From the NCBI GenBank assembly GCA_024305745.1, contig JAHRBS010000012.1, positions 1,121,001-1,185,000 on the forward strand: a stretch of 64,000 nucleotides of DNA, written 5' to 3'. This document shows, piece by piece, positions 36,572 through 48,590 of the stretch. The position numbers and the translations under genes are program-made. The stretch is from Polyporus tsugae (taxonomy: Eukaryota > Basidiomycota > Agaricomycetes > Polyporales > Polyporaceae). Below the pieces are notes generated by a model. It searched no databases and was not told the DNA's origin. It worked only from the letters and a program-made list of their open reading frames with translations. Within the stretch, counting starts at the first letter, position 1, and the number at the start of each line of letters is the position of its first letter.

Positions 36572-39500
36572 ATGTTGTCACCGTCGGCCTCATCGTCCGC
36601 GGTAACTATTCCGACGCCTGGCAAGTCGATCTTGAAGCGCCCCCCGCCTCCTCAACAGTCCTTCTTCTCGCTCGCGCGACTCTCTAAGCTCCTCCCGACT
36701 CAGAACCAACAACCCTCTACGACCAACGATGAGGCCAGCGCGCTCAAACGCGCACACTTCATCCTTCCGGAGATGACCACAGTCTACCCAATCTTGGCGT
36801 CCAACCCCCCATCGACTCCGTCACTGAAGGAGGAGAAGAAGTCCATCGAGGACCGTGAACTTGAACGGAGAAAGCGTGTCGTTCGAGGGAGTAACACTTC
36901 CGCCGACTCGCATCAGGATGGCGACTGGTGGGGCATGGATAAGGTAGAGGTGTTCTACCGAGAGTGCTGTCTAGGCCGGGAGGAGGTTCCCGATCCCGCT
37001 ATATCCACAGCATTCAAGGTGCGTACGCATATATTTCGCGCAGGCGGTACCTCACCACGCTGCCTTATCCTATAGCGCGGTGGTGGTGCCCACCCGCGCA
37101 CAGTTGACTTATCTGGCATTCAATTGAACCTAGGCGCCGCGTCTGTGCTGTCCGACGTGTTTACAATCGAGTGGGGGCTCCGCAAGTTGGTATTCAAGGA
37201 ATGCGACTTGGACGAGATTGTGAGTGAATGCTTGCCACTCGCAGTGAAGCCAACTCTAATGAAGCCATCAAGATTTTGAAGCCAATTCTCCACTCGTTGC
37301 TAATCCCAGGGACACTCACTTTCTTGTCGGTCTCGTCAAACAGACGACTAAAGGCTCCCGGATTACGTCTTATCGGTGCTTATGTCACTAAGGTGCGTCG
37401 TTCTTGAATCATCGTGCAATCGTTTCGGGCTGACTCTCGGATAGGCGAGGAGCTTGCAATTTTTGGACCTCTCGCAGAACGCACTTGACAAGAAGTGCAT
37501 CGAGTACATTGCGGCTGCGCTTCCCGATGCGCCTATCCCTGGTTTAGTATCGTTACGTCTGGATGACTGTGTCCTTAAACCACAGGCACTGGACACCCTG
37601 GGTGAGTCTTCTGGGAATGATATGTCGATCCCTGCTCATTCGTTCGCAGCGCATTCTGTGCGGAAGTCATCGCTCCGAAACATTTCCCTCCGACATAACC
37701 GCATAAGTGCTACAGGTGCTGTCGCTATCGCGCTCATGATCAAGGATTATCCAGATCGTTTTCCTTCAACAAGCGAAAATGGATCCGGTCCTCCGTCCCC
37801 GGCGACTTCTACGTCCAGTATAGCCACCTTCAACTCCCCTCCGCCGACACCTACCACACAGACACGATCGCTTCCCGGTCTAATCATTCCCAATGGAGCA
37901 CCGCCTGCACCTCCGAAGGCAGGACCTATATTACCACCACCGCGACATCCATTAGCAGCGCCGCAAACCACATACACCCCTTATATACCTCGAGCTCGAC
38001 GCGGTGCGTCAACCGGAATGCCTACCCCTGGCAACACCAACCCGCTCTCAGCTTCTGGGAAGCCTATACCCATTATCGCGTCTTCTGCTCAAGGTGGTGT
38101 GATCGCGCGTCATCCGGTGCCGCCACCACCGTCGCATCCTGCGCATGCTAACGGACGGGGTCTCGACACGACGCTCAAGCACGGCCCGAGCGTGGCACTC
38201 CTTGAGCAGGTTCGAGCTCTGGATAACTTGCCAAGGCTTGGCGCTCTGCAGACGCTGGATCTCAAGGGAAACGACATCCGGAACGGCATTACCTATATCG
38301 CTCAAGTGTTGAAGCGGAATCGGACACTTAAGGTGCTGAACCTGAGCGAGAACAAGCTTGATGTTCAAGGTCTGACTGCGGTTGCGGAGGCATTGGTACG
38401 CCAAGTTACTTCACTCCGAAGCGCATTAATTCATTCAGTTATCTGCGAATCTCTCATTCAGAAATACAATTCTTGTTTGGAAACGCTCGACCTGAGCAAG
38501 AACCCTTGTTGCGGTCCGGGTCTGGAGGGGGTAAGCTTAACGAGCCAAGTTCCGGCACATTACTGACGAATGTCTCTAGATCCAATCCTTACGCACAGCA
38601 TTTACTCTTAACAACGCGCTCAAACGGTTGTTCCTTTCTTCAACGTCCATGGCGTCTCAGGGAGCGATTGCGCTAGCGGAGTTCCTGCCTGAGTCTGCAT
38701 CGTTACTCCATTTGGACCTTACAACGAACAACCTTGACGTCGCGGGCGTTATGGCTCTCAGCTCCGGTCTCAAGGCCAATCATGTGATGCGGTGTCTAGA
38801 CCTGAACATTCCTCCAGCCGACGAAGAAATGGCCCGGTGAGTAATTCTCAACCTTGAGGAACCGGACACAATTGACTTTGAGACTAGAATGTGTCGCGAA
38901 ATCCTCGAGTCTTGCGTTCGGAACACGGAGGAAGCTGACAAGGCCTCCCAGGGTGGAACGAGCGGAAGAGGAGAGGCCAAAGGCGTCTGGGGCATGATTG
39001 AGCAGAGCGAACTGGCGAAATCTATCCGCGATGACGACAAGAAAAAGGTTGATGAGCAGACTGAGACTTCTTCCCTCCTGAGTGCCCGGGACCCGACTAA
39101 CATCACTTCCCCTTCCGCGGAACAGACCGACTTCGACCTCGTTTTCCAGGCTCGCGCGCGTAAGACCGAGCTCGAAGATCTGCTTTCCCGAACGCCGTCG
39201 TCTTCGTCCTCGTCCGCGCCCGTTTCGCCCATCGAAGGTCCCGACGTGGAACTGCTTCAGTCAACACGGGAGATGATGAGGTCCATGGTGTCGATGATCG
39301 AGAGGACGTCGGATCCCGCTCGTCTCGAATTATTGCTTTCGCTGAACGACGAGTTGATGACACTCCTCGGACGGCTTGAACCTAAGCCTGTAGGTCTCAA
39401 ACTGCAGGGACTCGGTATCCAGCCCACCAAGGGCGACGCCGCAGGCAATGGGCATGCCACCCCTGCACCGGAGGGCAGCAGTACACAAGGGCTGGAGATG

Positions 39501-40256
39501 CCATCCGACGACGACGAACCGATTACGCCACGTCTCGACAAAGGCAAGGGTAGAGCCGAGCCGGAACCGGAGCCTGTGGAGAGCGTCCTAAGTCCAACAT
39601 TCTTGATCACCGAGTCGGACGAGGAGGATACCGGAACGCCGCCATTGACCACGGTCCCAGAGGATCTTGTGTCTCCGACAGACCTGTAAGCATCGCGTAT
39701 CTTTCTTGAGGAACTTTTTCGCTTACTGGAATAACAGTTCAAGACGGTTGGTGGAGGAAGAAGGCGAAGTATTCAGAAAAGGCGCGGTGCTTCTGACGAC
39801 GGAAGAGATGGAAAGCGAGTATGACGGAGAAGAGCTAAGAAAAGAGGTCCGTCTGTTTGGTCCATGAACTATCTTTGAGATGCTAATCATGTACCATCCC
39901 AGTTACTTGAGGCTATGGTCGAGCGACCGCCCCCTCGGATGGTGGATGAATACGGGGTCGAAATACCACCTCCTCTCGAGCAGCCTGTCCCTCCACCTCA
40001 AGAACCGAAGAAGCCTCCGCCACGGCCGTACATCCGCCGTTCGCGCTCCTCATCGTCGGCGCTCTCAGTGGACAGCCAGCACAGCCAAGACGGTCAGAGT
40101 ACGTTGAGCCCCATTGAGAGATCGCACAGCCTGCCCGATTCTAGTGCAGCAAGCCCAGTTTCGCCATCGGCAGCGCGATCACCTCTACTGGCTAGGAGAT
40201 CATCTTCCAGCTCTATATCCAGCTCGATCCAGGAGGCTCCCGAACCGACATCATGA
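36572..40256 (+). CDS. LRR (RNI-like) protein resembling PP1 regulatory subunit 37
   Basis: Long protein (around 1,000 residues) of ribonuclease-inhibitor-type leucine-rich repeats set in Ser/Pro-rich disordered flanks. The N-terminus reads GKSILKRPPPPQQSFFSLAR, followed by LKRAHFILPEMTTVYPI, a segment in the position and style of a PP1-docking motif. LRR units follow: LRKLVFKECDLDE, LQFLDLSQNALDKKCIEYIA, LRNISLRHNRISATGAVAIA, then, after a Pro-rich insertion, LQTLDLKGNDIRNGITYIA, LKVLNLSENKLDVQGLTAVA, LETLDLSKNPCCGPGLEGI and LLHLDLTTNNLDVAGVMALS. The long tail is rich in Ser, Pro and acidic residues and ends QEAPEPTS, TGA at 40254-40256. Exon 1 is 36572-37018 and about eight further exons follow. 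An out-of-frame ATG at 36564 overlaps the start. PP1 binding is inferred from layout only. Confidence 0.75.
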
Positions 40257-41031
40257 AGGTAAGACTCTCCCTCTCGGTGGATCTTGGGAGGAGGCTGACG
40301 TCGTCCAGCCAGACATTCGACTGTGTTGATACGTGCTCGTTGAGCTACGCGGACACTCATGCACATACACTGTTGGATTCGTAAGGATTCGTGATTTCAT
40401 AGCATCTCATTCGTTCGGACGCTCTTGCATATGTCCTCTACTGTGTTCTGTTCTGCGTCACGCCGGCCCCTCACCCTACCATAGAGTTACATTTCTGTTA
40501 CCTACAGTTGGTCTGACGTTGACTCGGACGTGAACGAGTACGTCATGCCTGTAGCGCAGATTGTAGTTGTTAATTTACAGCTAGCTATCGTGAAATTACA
40601 ACGCTCTCTTGTTCGGACAAATCCAGACGCACGCCGACCCGCAGAACCCCGGAACTTTAACATACTCACTATCGAAGGCTGAGCGCTGAGCAATACTGTA
40701 GTACTAGTAGCACAAGTGGTTGGAGAAACTCCAAAGCTTACAGCCCAAATCTTACCATGATCGCTGCCTTGCTTGCGGTTCCAACTGAGCTTTGTTTGTC
40801 CACCAGATGATCTCGATGCGCAGTGAAACATTCCAATCGCCAATTCAGATGGCGTGAGCAGGTGTCCACGGGGCCTAGAAAACGGCGTACTTATCGCACG
40901 AAGCACGCTGTCGCTAACCCTGGTCCGTATGTAATCAACGACGGGGTCTGGTGGCCAGAACAGACCACGGTACCCAGGCACCCCTCCTTTCCTTCGCACC
41001 ACCACGACCGGCCCCACCCCAATCGAACACG
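40257..41031. other. Intergenic
   Basis: Separates the LRR gene from the peroxiredoxin gene. Open frames on the minus strand here cover the peroxiredoxin promoter and first exon and look like shadows. Confidence 0.5.
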
Positions 41032-42066
41032 ATGGCGCCGCGCGCGAAGGCATCCACGGAGGCCGCTGAGCCCACCAGGAGGTCCTCGCGTATCTCTGCC
41101 CAGCCCAAGTCAGAGCCTGTCGAGAAGCCGGCGAAGAAGGCTGCAGCACCGAAGGCGAAGAAGAGGGCTGCGGAGGGAGAGGACGGGGAGGCCGGTGAAC
41201 GCGCGCCAGCGGTGAAGAAGGTGATTTTTCAGGGTTTTTTCTGCCGCGTCCTGGATTTTAGGGGGCCGAGGGATCGGTGCTGAAGACCTGATATGTGGTA
41301 GAGCAAACCTGCAGAGGAAGACGGAGCGACTGGCGAGGAGGAGGCAGAGGGTAAAGTTCGCGCGTTCGCTGTAAGCAAATATCTCGCTGACGGCGCGGTC
41401 GGGCACATTACAGCTGCTCCGGCTCTTCAGCCCATCGATGTTGGTGATGTTTTGCCTTCCTTCACGTTGAAAAACGAGAAGGACGAAGACGTAGATGTAG
41501 CCACGTTGACCGCTGAGAAGGGCATCGTAGTCTTCTTGGTGCCCAAGGCCGATACCCGTGCGTACCAACCGAGTGTTCCCTTGCAACTTGCGCTGACAGA
41601 ATTCAACAACGCATCTTCAGCGGGTTGCACCCAGCAGGCTTGCGGATTCCGCGACATATACCCCGACTTCACGTCGTCAGGTTTCGACGTGTACTGTTTG
41701 AGCGCGGACAAGCCTGCCGCTCAAACCAAGTGGCAGACCAAGGCGAGTTCATACATTCAGCCCATCGCGTTACATTGACTGGTATGCTGAGCGTAATCGT
41801 GCGTTGCAGAAAAGCCTGCCGTACCCGCTCCTGTCTGACCCCAAGCGCGTGCTTATTACCGCCCTGGGCGCGGGAGAGGGAGGCAAAACGAAACGCAGCC
41901 ACTTCGTTTTCGAGAAAGGTGGGAAGCTCCTTGAGAAGAAGCTACCCGTGAAACCCGGCGATAGGTGCGCTAAGGACTGTTTGGAAACCCTCGAATCAAT
42001 TCTGATGAAACGGGGGATGACAGCCCCAAGCTCGCTTTGGAGTTCATTGAAAGCCTGGGCTTATGA
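41032..42066 (+). CDS. PrxQ/BCP-type peroxiredoxin with basic N-terminal region (Dot5-like)
   Basis: Thiol peroxidase that reduces hydroperoxides. Five exons (41032-41220, 41302-41557, 41621-41742, 41810-41964, 42024-42066) give 254 residues. The first about 65 residues are Lys/Ala/Glu-rich (KPAKKAAAPKAKKRA), a likely nuclear-targeting tail as in yeast nuclear peroxidase Dot5. The catalytic domain reads DVLPSFTLKNEKDEDV, then across an intron ADTPGCTQQACGF. The peroxidatic Cys (PGCT) and a resolving Cys five residues later are the PrxQ pattern. It continues WQTKKSLPYPLLSDPKR, RSHFVFEKGGK and FIESLGL. The intron 41743-41809 starts with GC, not GT; the reading across it is exactly collinear with the family. 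The start is placed at MAPRAKAS; an upstream in-frame ATG (40951) is less likely. Confidence 0.9.
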
Positions 42067-42543
42067 CTGGCATTTCCGTGCTGTTGTACTTCTCAACCGG
42101 TGTGTTCTCCGGGTGTCCTAGCCTGCTGTAACATTGCTGTCTGGCTGTCTTGCTTGCTTTCGCTGTATGTGTATACATATCATAAAATGGGCTTTTTTAA
42201 GTGCTGTGGCTGTCATGCTTGGACGATGTTTCGAAGTGGACCCTCGGTCGACCTCAACATTTATCCTGTGCGTATAGGTCGCTGTGGTAAAGATTTAGAT
42301 GGTTATGGGTTGACACCATTTCGAGAAACCGGGTGGGAGGGGTTGTTGTCAGAGATATCTCAGATAAGATATCTGAGCGGGTAATTTAGCCGGAACGATT
42401 TGGGCACACCCGCGCGTCATTCCGGGTTTCCTCCACAACTTGACCGTCCGTCCTGTGCAGTCGAGGGGCGCAGTTGCTCTGCGCTCCCTGTCCCATATCT
42501 CACTTTCCTTGCTTCTCATAAATCCCTATTTCCCACCTACGAC
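42067..42543. other. Intergenic, WASP promoter region
   Basis: Holds an ATATCT-rich short inverted repeat near 42355-42375 (AGATATCTCAGATAAGATATCT). No gene. Confidence 0.5.
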
Positions 42544-44149
42544 ATGCCTGCCCAATCCACACTATCCGCCGACGAGAAGACAAAGGTCAAGGCGGCCGTG
42601 AACGCCCCCGCGAACAAGATCTCCACGGCGGCACTCGCACGCATATATTACGCTCATCCGAACCCTAACGAGTGGTCGTATTCAGGCATGCAGGGAGCCC
42701 TCGCCCTTGTCAAGGACCAGCAGGGTGTGTACAACTTCAAGCTTGTCGACTTATCGGGCACTCGCGGCATTATCTGGGAGCATGAACTCTATGAAGGGTT
42801 CGAGTACTTTCAGGACCGGCCCTTTTTCCATTCGTTCGCTGGAGACGTGAGTGGCGCGTGCTCGTCGTGAATCCGGTGTGCTACCATGCTGACGTGGTCG
42901 AACGATGAAAGGAATGCATGATTGGCGTCGTGTTCTCGGATGAGAGCGAAGCGAAGACGTTCTTCAAGAAGGTCACTACGAAGAAGACAGATTCAGGTGC
43001 GTACCTATGGATTCGTGTCTCAATAGCGCCTCCTTAACAAGAGTATTAGTCAAATCGAAGTCGGGTACGACCAAGAAGAAATCCGCGAAGCCAGGAAAGG
43101 GCAAGATCGACAAGACAATGATCTCTGGTCCTACCGCAGGTTCGTTCAAGCATATCGCGCATATGGGCTACGATGCCGAGACGGGATTCACTTCCACAAA
43201 CGTTGATCCTTCATGGGAGGCATTCTTGAGTAACCTTGAAGGACAAGGCGTGTCTCGCGAGGTTCTAGAGCAGAACATGGAGTTCATCAAGGACTTCGTG
43301 CGCGATGCTCAGAAATCCGAGGTTAAAGGCGTTGTTGCTACCCCCGGCTCCGCGAATAAGAAACCACCTCCGCCGCCAGCCCCCCGACGTCTAACTCATG
43401 TCATCGAAGCCACACCCCCCTCACCTCCGCCCGCCCCTCCGTCTCGTCCGCCCCCTCGTCATGTTCCACCACCCGCTGCTCGACAGCCGTCGCCCCCTCC
43501 ACCACCTCCTGTTCGCTCAACCCCGGCACCGCCGCCGGCGCCCCCTCCGGCCCCTCCCACTCGTCCGAAGACTGGGCCTCCCCAACCCCCAGCGCAGCCA
43601 GTGCGTCCCCCAGTTGTGGCCACACCACCCCCACCACCACCTTTTGTTCGCCCACCACCGCCTTCTGTAAATGTACCACCGCCACCGCCCCCGCCCCCGG
43701 CCCCACCTTCTACGGTAGTAGCACCTGCTGCTCCGCCCCCGCCCCCACCGCCGCCTCCACCACCGTCTACAGGCCATGGGGTCCCTCCACCACCTCCACC
43801 TCCACCCCCGCCACCTGTACGAGGTGGAGGAGGCCCGCCTCCTCCACCTCCACCACCACCTCCGACAGGAGGGCCGAGCGTTGTAGCAGAATCCCCAGCG
43901 CCTCAGGGAGGACGAGACGCGCTTTTGGCATCTATTCAGGGCGCGGGCATCCATTCACTCAAGAAGCGGGATACAACGTCAGCCCCCCCTGCGCGCTCGG
44001 CACCGCAGCCTGCTGAGGAGCCAGCAGCTTTGAGCGGCGGAGGCGGAGGCGGAGACCTCACCGCTGCGCTTGCTGCGGCGCTGCTGGACCGCAACAAGAG
44101 GATGGGAGACAGCGATGAGGAGGACGAGGATGAGGACGAGTGGGATTAG
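42544..44149 (+). CDS. WASP/Las17 actin-nucleation-promoting factor
   Basis: Activator of the Arp2/3 complex at cortical actin sites. Exons 42544-42846, 42912-42996 and 43050-44149 give 495 residues. The WH1 domain is N-terminal (ISTAALARIYYAHPNPNEW, LVDLSGTRGIIWEHELYEGF, ECMIGVVFSDESEAKTFF). A CRIB/GTPase-binding segment follows at about 43126-43210: ISGPTAGSFKHIAHMGYD then GFTSTNVDPSW. A Pro-rich region of about 200 residues offers many profilin/SH3 sites. The tail has one WH2 motif (GRDALLASIQGAGIHSLKK), a short central helix (LTAALAAALLDRNKRMG) and the acidic end SDEEDEDEDEWD with the terminal Trp of VCA modules. Unlike yeast Las17, which lacks a CRIB, this one keeps the animal-type WASP order, so Cdc42/Rac control is possible. 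Confidence 0.94.
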
Positions 44150-44578
44150 ACTCTACTCAGGCTAGCAATATTAATGACGTCGGCGTAGCTCACCTGTTAC
44201 TACGGTATCGCTCATGATTACGGCAAGGACATTTGCGTACAGGATTGTACCGTGCTTATTCGTGCCTAACACTGGTTTGCTTTCCTTGCTGTGTTCCGGC
44301 ATATCTACGAGCTTTTCAGAGAGGATTTCGGACACTGGGTGGCGGAGGTTGGTACGTAAATGCAATGTCGATCGCAATGCATGGCCCTTGGGATATTCAT
44401 AGCGAGCTGTGGCCGGAGGGAGATAAGACTGACGCTGGCGCTGGCGGTGTCTGGCGATTGCCGAGAGATGGGTGCACTCCATCCTGAAAGCTCTTGAGCA
44501 CCGCCGTCTCCCCGCACCTCATAACCCGTCCCCTTTCTCCAACCCACTCCACTCTTTCCCTTACGTTCTACACACACC
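44150..44578. other. Intergenic, calmodulin promoter and leader
   Basis: The pyrimidine-rich run TTTCTCCAACCCACTCCACT ending just before the calmodulin ATG is typical of a strongly expressed fungal gene. No gene within. Confidence 0.5.
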
Positions 44579-45606
<1,028 letters not shown>

Positions 45607-45994
45607 AGAAAGAAATGTGCTCATTATACTTTTCTATGGCGTCGTTTGTACGGTATCTATTCACCCTGAGCAGCCTGTATACGAATTCTCCAAATCAATT
45701 TCCCCTGAAGGCACGATCTTTGTGCGCACAGTCGAATCGTCCCCAAAGGCAAGCGCAGCGGAGGTCGTCCTACATTTGTCGGGAATGGGACAAGTTGGAC
45801 CGCAGAAGTTGTGGAGCCGCAGCAGGGCAGGGCAGGGCAGCTTCCTGTTGGATGACATAGGATGGAGCCTAGGGGAGTGCGGAAGGAGTCTTTGTCATGA
45901 CGTCTTCCCTGAGCGGTATATGATGACCTTTCTGCGGCTAGCAGCGAGACTGGAACAACTTCGTACCACAAACCATACACTCTCTACACGCACT
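45607..45994. other. Intergenic
   Basis: Spacer of 388 nt carrying the calmodulin 3' flank and the next gene's promoter. It includes GGGCAGGGCAGGGCAG near 45825-45840. Confidence 0.5.
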
Positions 45995-46420
45995 ATGTCC
46001 TCCGCCGCTAAAGACAAGACCACAGACGAACGGAAGACCGAGTCTGGTACGGCCCCGAGCCAGGATAACCAACAGCCAGTCTACAGCATCCTGCCCCATC
46101 CCGCTGTAGGTTCTCCCTGTTTTTAGCACATGCACGGTAGGGTCATGATCTAACACGGGGTGTGTTTCATTCCACAGAAGACGAACGACCCCCGCGACCT
46201 CGCGCCGCCTGAGCTAGGAGGTGGCTTGAGCAGCATTCCTGAGTACGCCGCGTTCCAAGCGCACGGCCCGTACATCCCCCCTCCGAACATCCTGGACAAC
46301 CTCCCCTTGCCTGAGGTAGGGCGTGATTGCCTCGCGGGAATGCTCATGCTGATGGACTTTTGTGTGTTGCAGAGCAAGGAGAAGTTGCAGGCGCGCCAGG
46401 AGGAGCTGAACAGGAAGTGA
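45995..46420 (+). CDS. Small protein of unknown function (98 aa)
   Basis: Three exons (45995-46105, 46178-46315, 46373-46420) joined by clean GT-AG introns give 98 residues. The N-terminal third is polar and probably disordered (KTTDERKTESG). The middle is compact and Pro-rich (DPRDLAPPELGGGL, PEYAAFQAHGPYIPPPNIL) and the end is a short charged helix (KEKLQARQEELNRK). No signal peptide, Cys or membrane segment. The splicing quality and the tight fit between calmodulin and PUP3 argue that it is real. I do not recognise the family. Confidence 0.65.
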
Positions 46421-46950
46421 AGGCTCAGGCGCGCGGACATGGGCGTCATGTTCGCTGGTCTGTTGGGGTCGGATCGCCGATGGGTGTTGTAGGAGATTGT
46501 AAGAGTATAATGGATGGGTGTTTTGTGACAGAGACAAGGTGTGCCATGCAGAGAAAACGCTTGAATGGGGAACGACTCGGAAAACCTACTCGTTCGCTTC
46601 GTATACAGGAGCTTGTAAGGCTCGCAGACATTTCATAGTTTCGGCATGCAATTTCAACACTATACACTGAGGGAAAAGCGTCACATTTTCTGAGAAAGTT
46701 ATTGTACACGAACAGGACTCACCAAGAAGTTCAAGTGGGCAGAGAGAGCGCACGGTCAACGCCCACTGGCCAGGTCCGGGCCGGACTTGAGGAAGGTGCG
46801 TGACGAGCGTGACGGGCGTGAGAGGGCCTGACGCGTACGGCGTACGCGTCCATTGAGGGAAGCATTCGAGCAGCCTCAGTTACGCGTTCTCCATCCCTGC
46901 CTTCATCCCGCCCTCCTTCCTGTCTCCTACCCCCGTAACGTTTCTCCAAC
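46421..46950. other. Intergenic, PUP3 promoter
   Basis: Contains short direct repeats GTGCGTGACGAGCGTGACGG near 46795-46815 and a perfect GTACGGCGTACGCGTC-type GC stretch. No gene. Confidence 0.5.
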
Positions 46951-47848
46951 ATGGTAAGTGGGTTCTTGCACAAGTTTCTGCGCGTATACTGATCATTTTC
47001 GGTTTGCAGTCGATTATGGAATATAACGGTGGCTCCGTGGTCGCCATGGTGGGGAAGGACTGTGTCGCCATTGCCTCCGATCTGCGACTAGGGAACCAGG
47101 CGCTGGGCATTTCATCCAACTTCACGAAGGTGTGTCATATCATTGTCGCAAAAGCCTCACTTGCTTACACCCGGCTGTGTCTTGCGTGTGTGTATAGATC
47201 TTCCCCATGACCGACCGGATATACTTGGGTCTCCCAGGACTTGCAACAGATGTAACAACATTGTGCGTCCAGCCTATCCCTTACCTCTCCACTTGCGTCC
47301 CTCATCTCAAATGACACCCTTCAGGAAGGAAACGTTCCGCTACCGCGTAAACATGTACACCATCAAGGAAGAGCGCGAGCTCGAGCCCGAGACGTTCGCG
47401 CATATCGTCTCATCGGCCCTCTACGAGCGCCGCTTCGGGCCCTACTTCATCGAGCCCGTCATGGCGGGCCTTCAGAAGACACCAGACGGCGGCTTCAAGC
47501 CGTACATCGCCGCGACGGACCTCATCGGATGTTTGAACTTCGCCAAAGACTTCGTCGTCGCGGGCACCGCGAGCACCAAGCTGTTCGGTGTAGCAGAGGG
47601 CCTGTGGGAGCCGGACCTGGAGCCGGAGGACCTATTCGAGACGATCTCGCAGACGCTGTTGAACGCGGTCGACCGCGACGCGTACTCAGGCTGGGGGGCG
47701 GAGGTGTATGTTCTGTGAGTGCCACTGCCTTCCTTTTGCATTTCTCATTTCGTTGGGGATGGGAAGGCGATGAGATATTAACTGTGTGCATGCTTGTAGG
47801 ACGAAAGACAAGGTTATCAAGCGCACGCTCAAGGGTCGTATGGACTAG
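46951..47848 (+). CDS. PUP3: 20S proteasome subunit beta type-3
   Basis: Non-catalytic beta-3 subunit of the 20S proteasome core. The first coding exon is only the ATG (46951-46953); later exons are 47010-47129, 47198-47262, 47325-47714 and 47800-47848, in total 208 residues. It begins SIMEYNGGSVVAMVGKDC and continues IASDLRLGNQALGISSNF, TKIFPMTDRIYLGLPGLATD, ERRFGPYFIEPVMAGL, IAATDLIGC and YSGWGAEVYVLTKDKVIKR. Like other beta-3 subunits it lacks the processed Thr, because the protein begins a few residues before GGS without a propeptide Thr1. Ends RTLKGRMD, TAG at 47846-47848. Confidence 0.95.
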
Positions 47849-48204
47849 ATTGTATCATCATACATTGTTTCATCATATCCATTCTCGCTTTCGATTGCAG
47901 CCGTGTTGGTGTGCGTGGCACAAGTGCACTGATCGTAAACAGGCGATATCGCTCAAGATCTCTTCTGATCGGCAGCATGATTTGCTTGTCTGCTCCGAAT
48001 TCTGCGACGTGCGCGCTGGGACCTGGTTAGCGGACGATTTCCAGATCCATCGTGAAGCTCGACGTGGTTTGCCGCCTTACTACAGAACACCCCCACTCCA
48101 ACCCCCAATGGAAGTGCGTTAAACGTAACAATCCCCGGGATACCCAGCCAGACCAACAATCACGAATCCGACAGATGCCAACTATCGGGACGGCGTTCTC
48201 GCAC
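47849..48204. other. Intergenic
   Basis: Tail-to-tail spacer between PUP3 (+) and the hydrophobin pseudogene (-). No feature seen. Confidence 0.5.
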
Positions 48205-48590
48205 TTAGAGGACGATAGGGATGCAGCCGACGGAGATCAAGTTGCCCTACGCGCAATCAGGTGAGCTGCCCATGTCCCTACAACTCAAGACCACACTCAC
48301 GGCGCTATTGTTCGAGCAGCACACCGCGTTCGCGCTGCACGTGCCCATGTCGATGCCAACGACAGAGATGGGCGAGCAGTCGATCCCGAGGAGGGCCAGG
48401 AGGAGCGAGCCCGTGGGAGAGCCTGCCTGGTCGATAGTATATAGTCAGCCGCAGGCCACCGTCAGCTTGACTCGGCCGGGGTACGCAGGACTGGCAGGAA
48501 GCAGCGGAGGCCGCCCGTGGAGCAAGACGATCCGCTCGTCCGGGGGGCGGCGGCCGTAAGGAGGGCGGTGGAGAGAGTGGCGAAAGGGTG
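48205..48590 (-). pseudogene. Hydrophobin pseudogene
   Basis: Minus-strand remnant of a class I hydrophobin. The last exon is still perfect (GNLISVGCIPIVL, stop TAA at 48205-48207), preceded by an intron and by SPISVVGIDMGTCSANAVCC with its Cys doublet. The 5' half is damaged. The first block reads SSCSTGGLRCF where the intact copies have [10 protein letters not shown], so one Cys of the first doublet is gone. The exon starting AGSPTGSLLLALLGIDCSP lacks about 12 residues that precede CSPI in the copy at 61.2 kb, and no ATG or proper signal peptide precedes it. The 5' limit is approximate. Confidence 0.8.

Noticed and set aside
40502..41149. Open frame of 215 codons, minus strand
   Set aside because: Covers the promoter and first exon of the peroxiredoxin gene on the other strand and shows no family features.
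43401..43954. Long Gly/Arg/Trp-rich frames opposite the WASP Pro-rich region
   Set aside because: Produced by the repetitive CCN codons of the poly-proline region read backwards.
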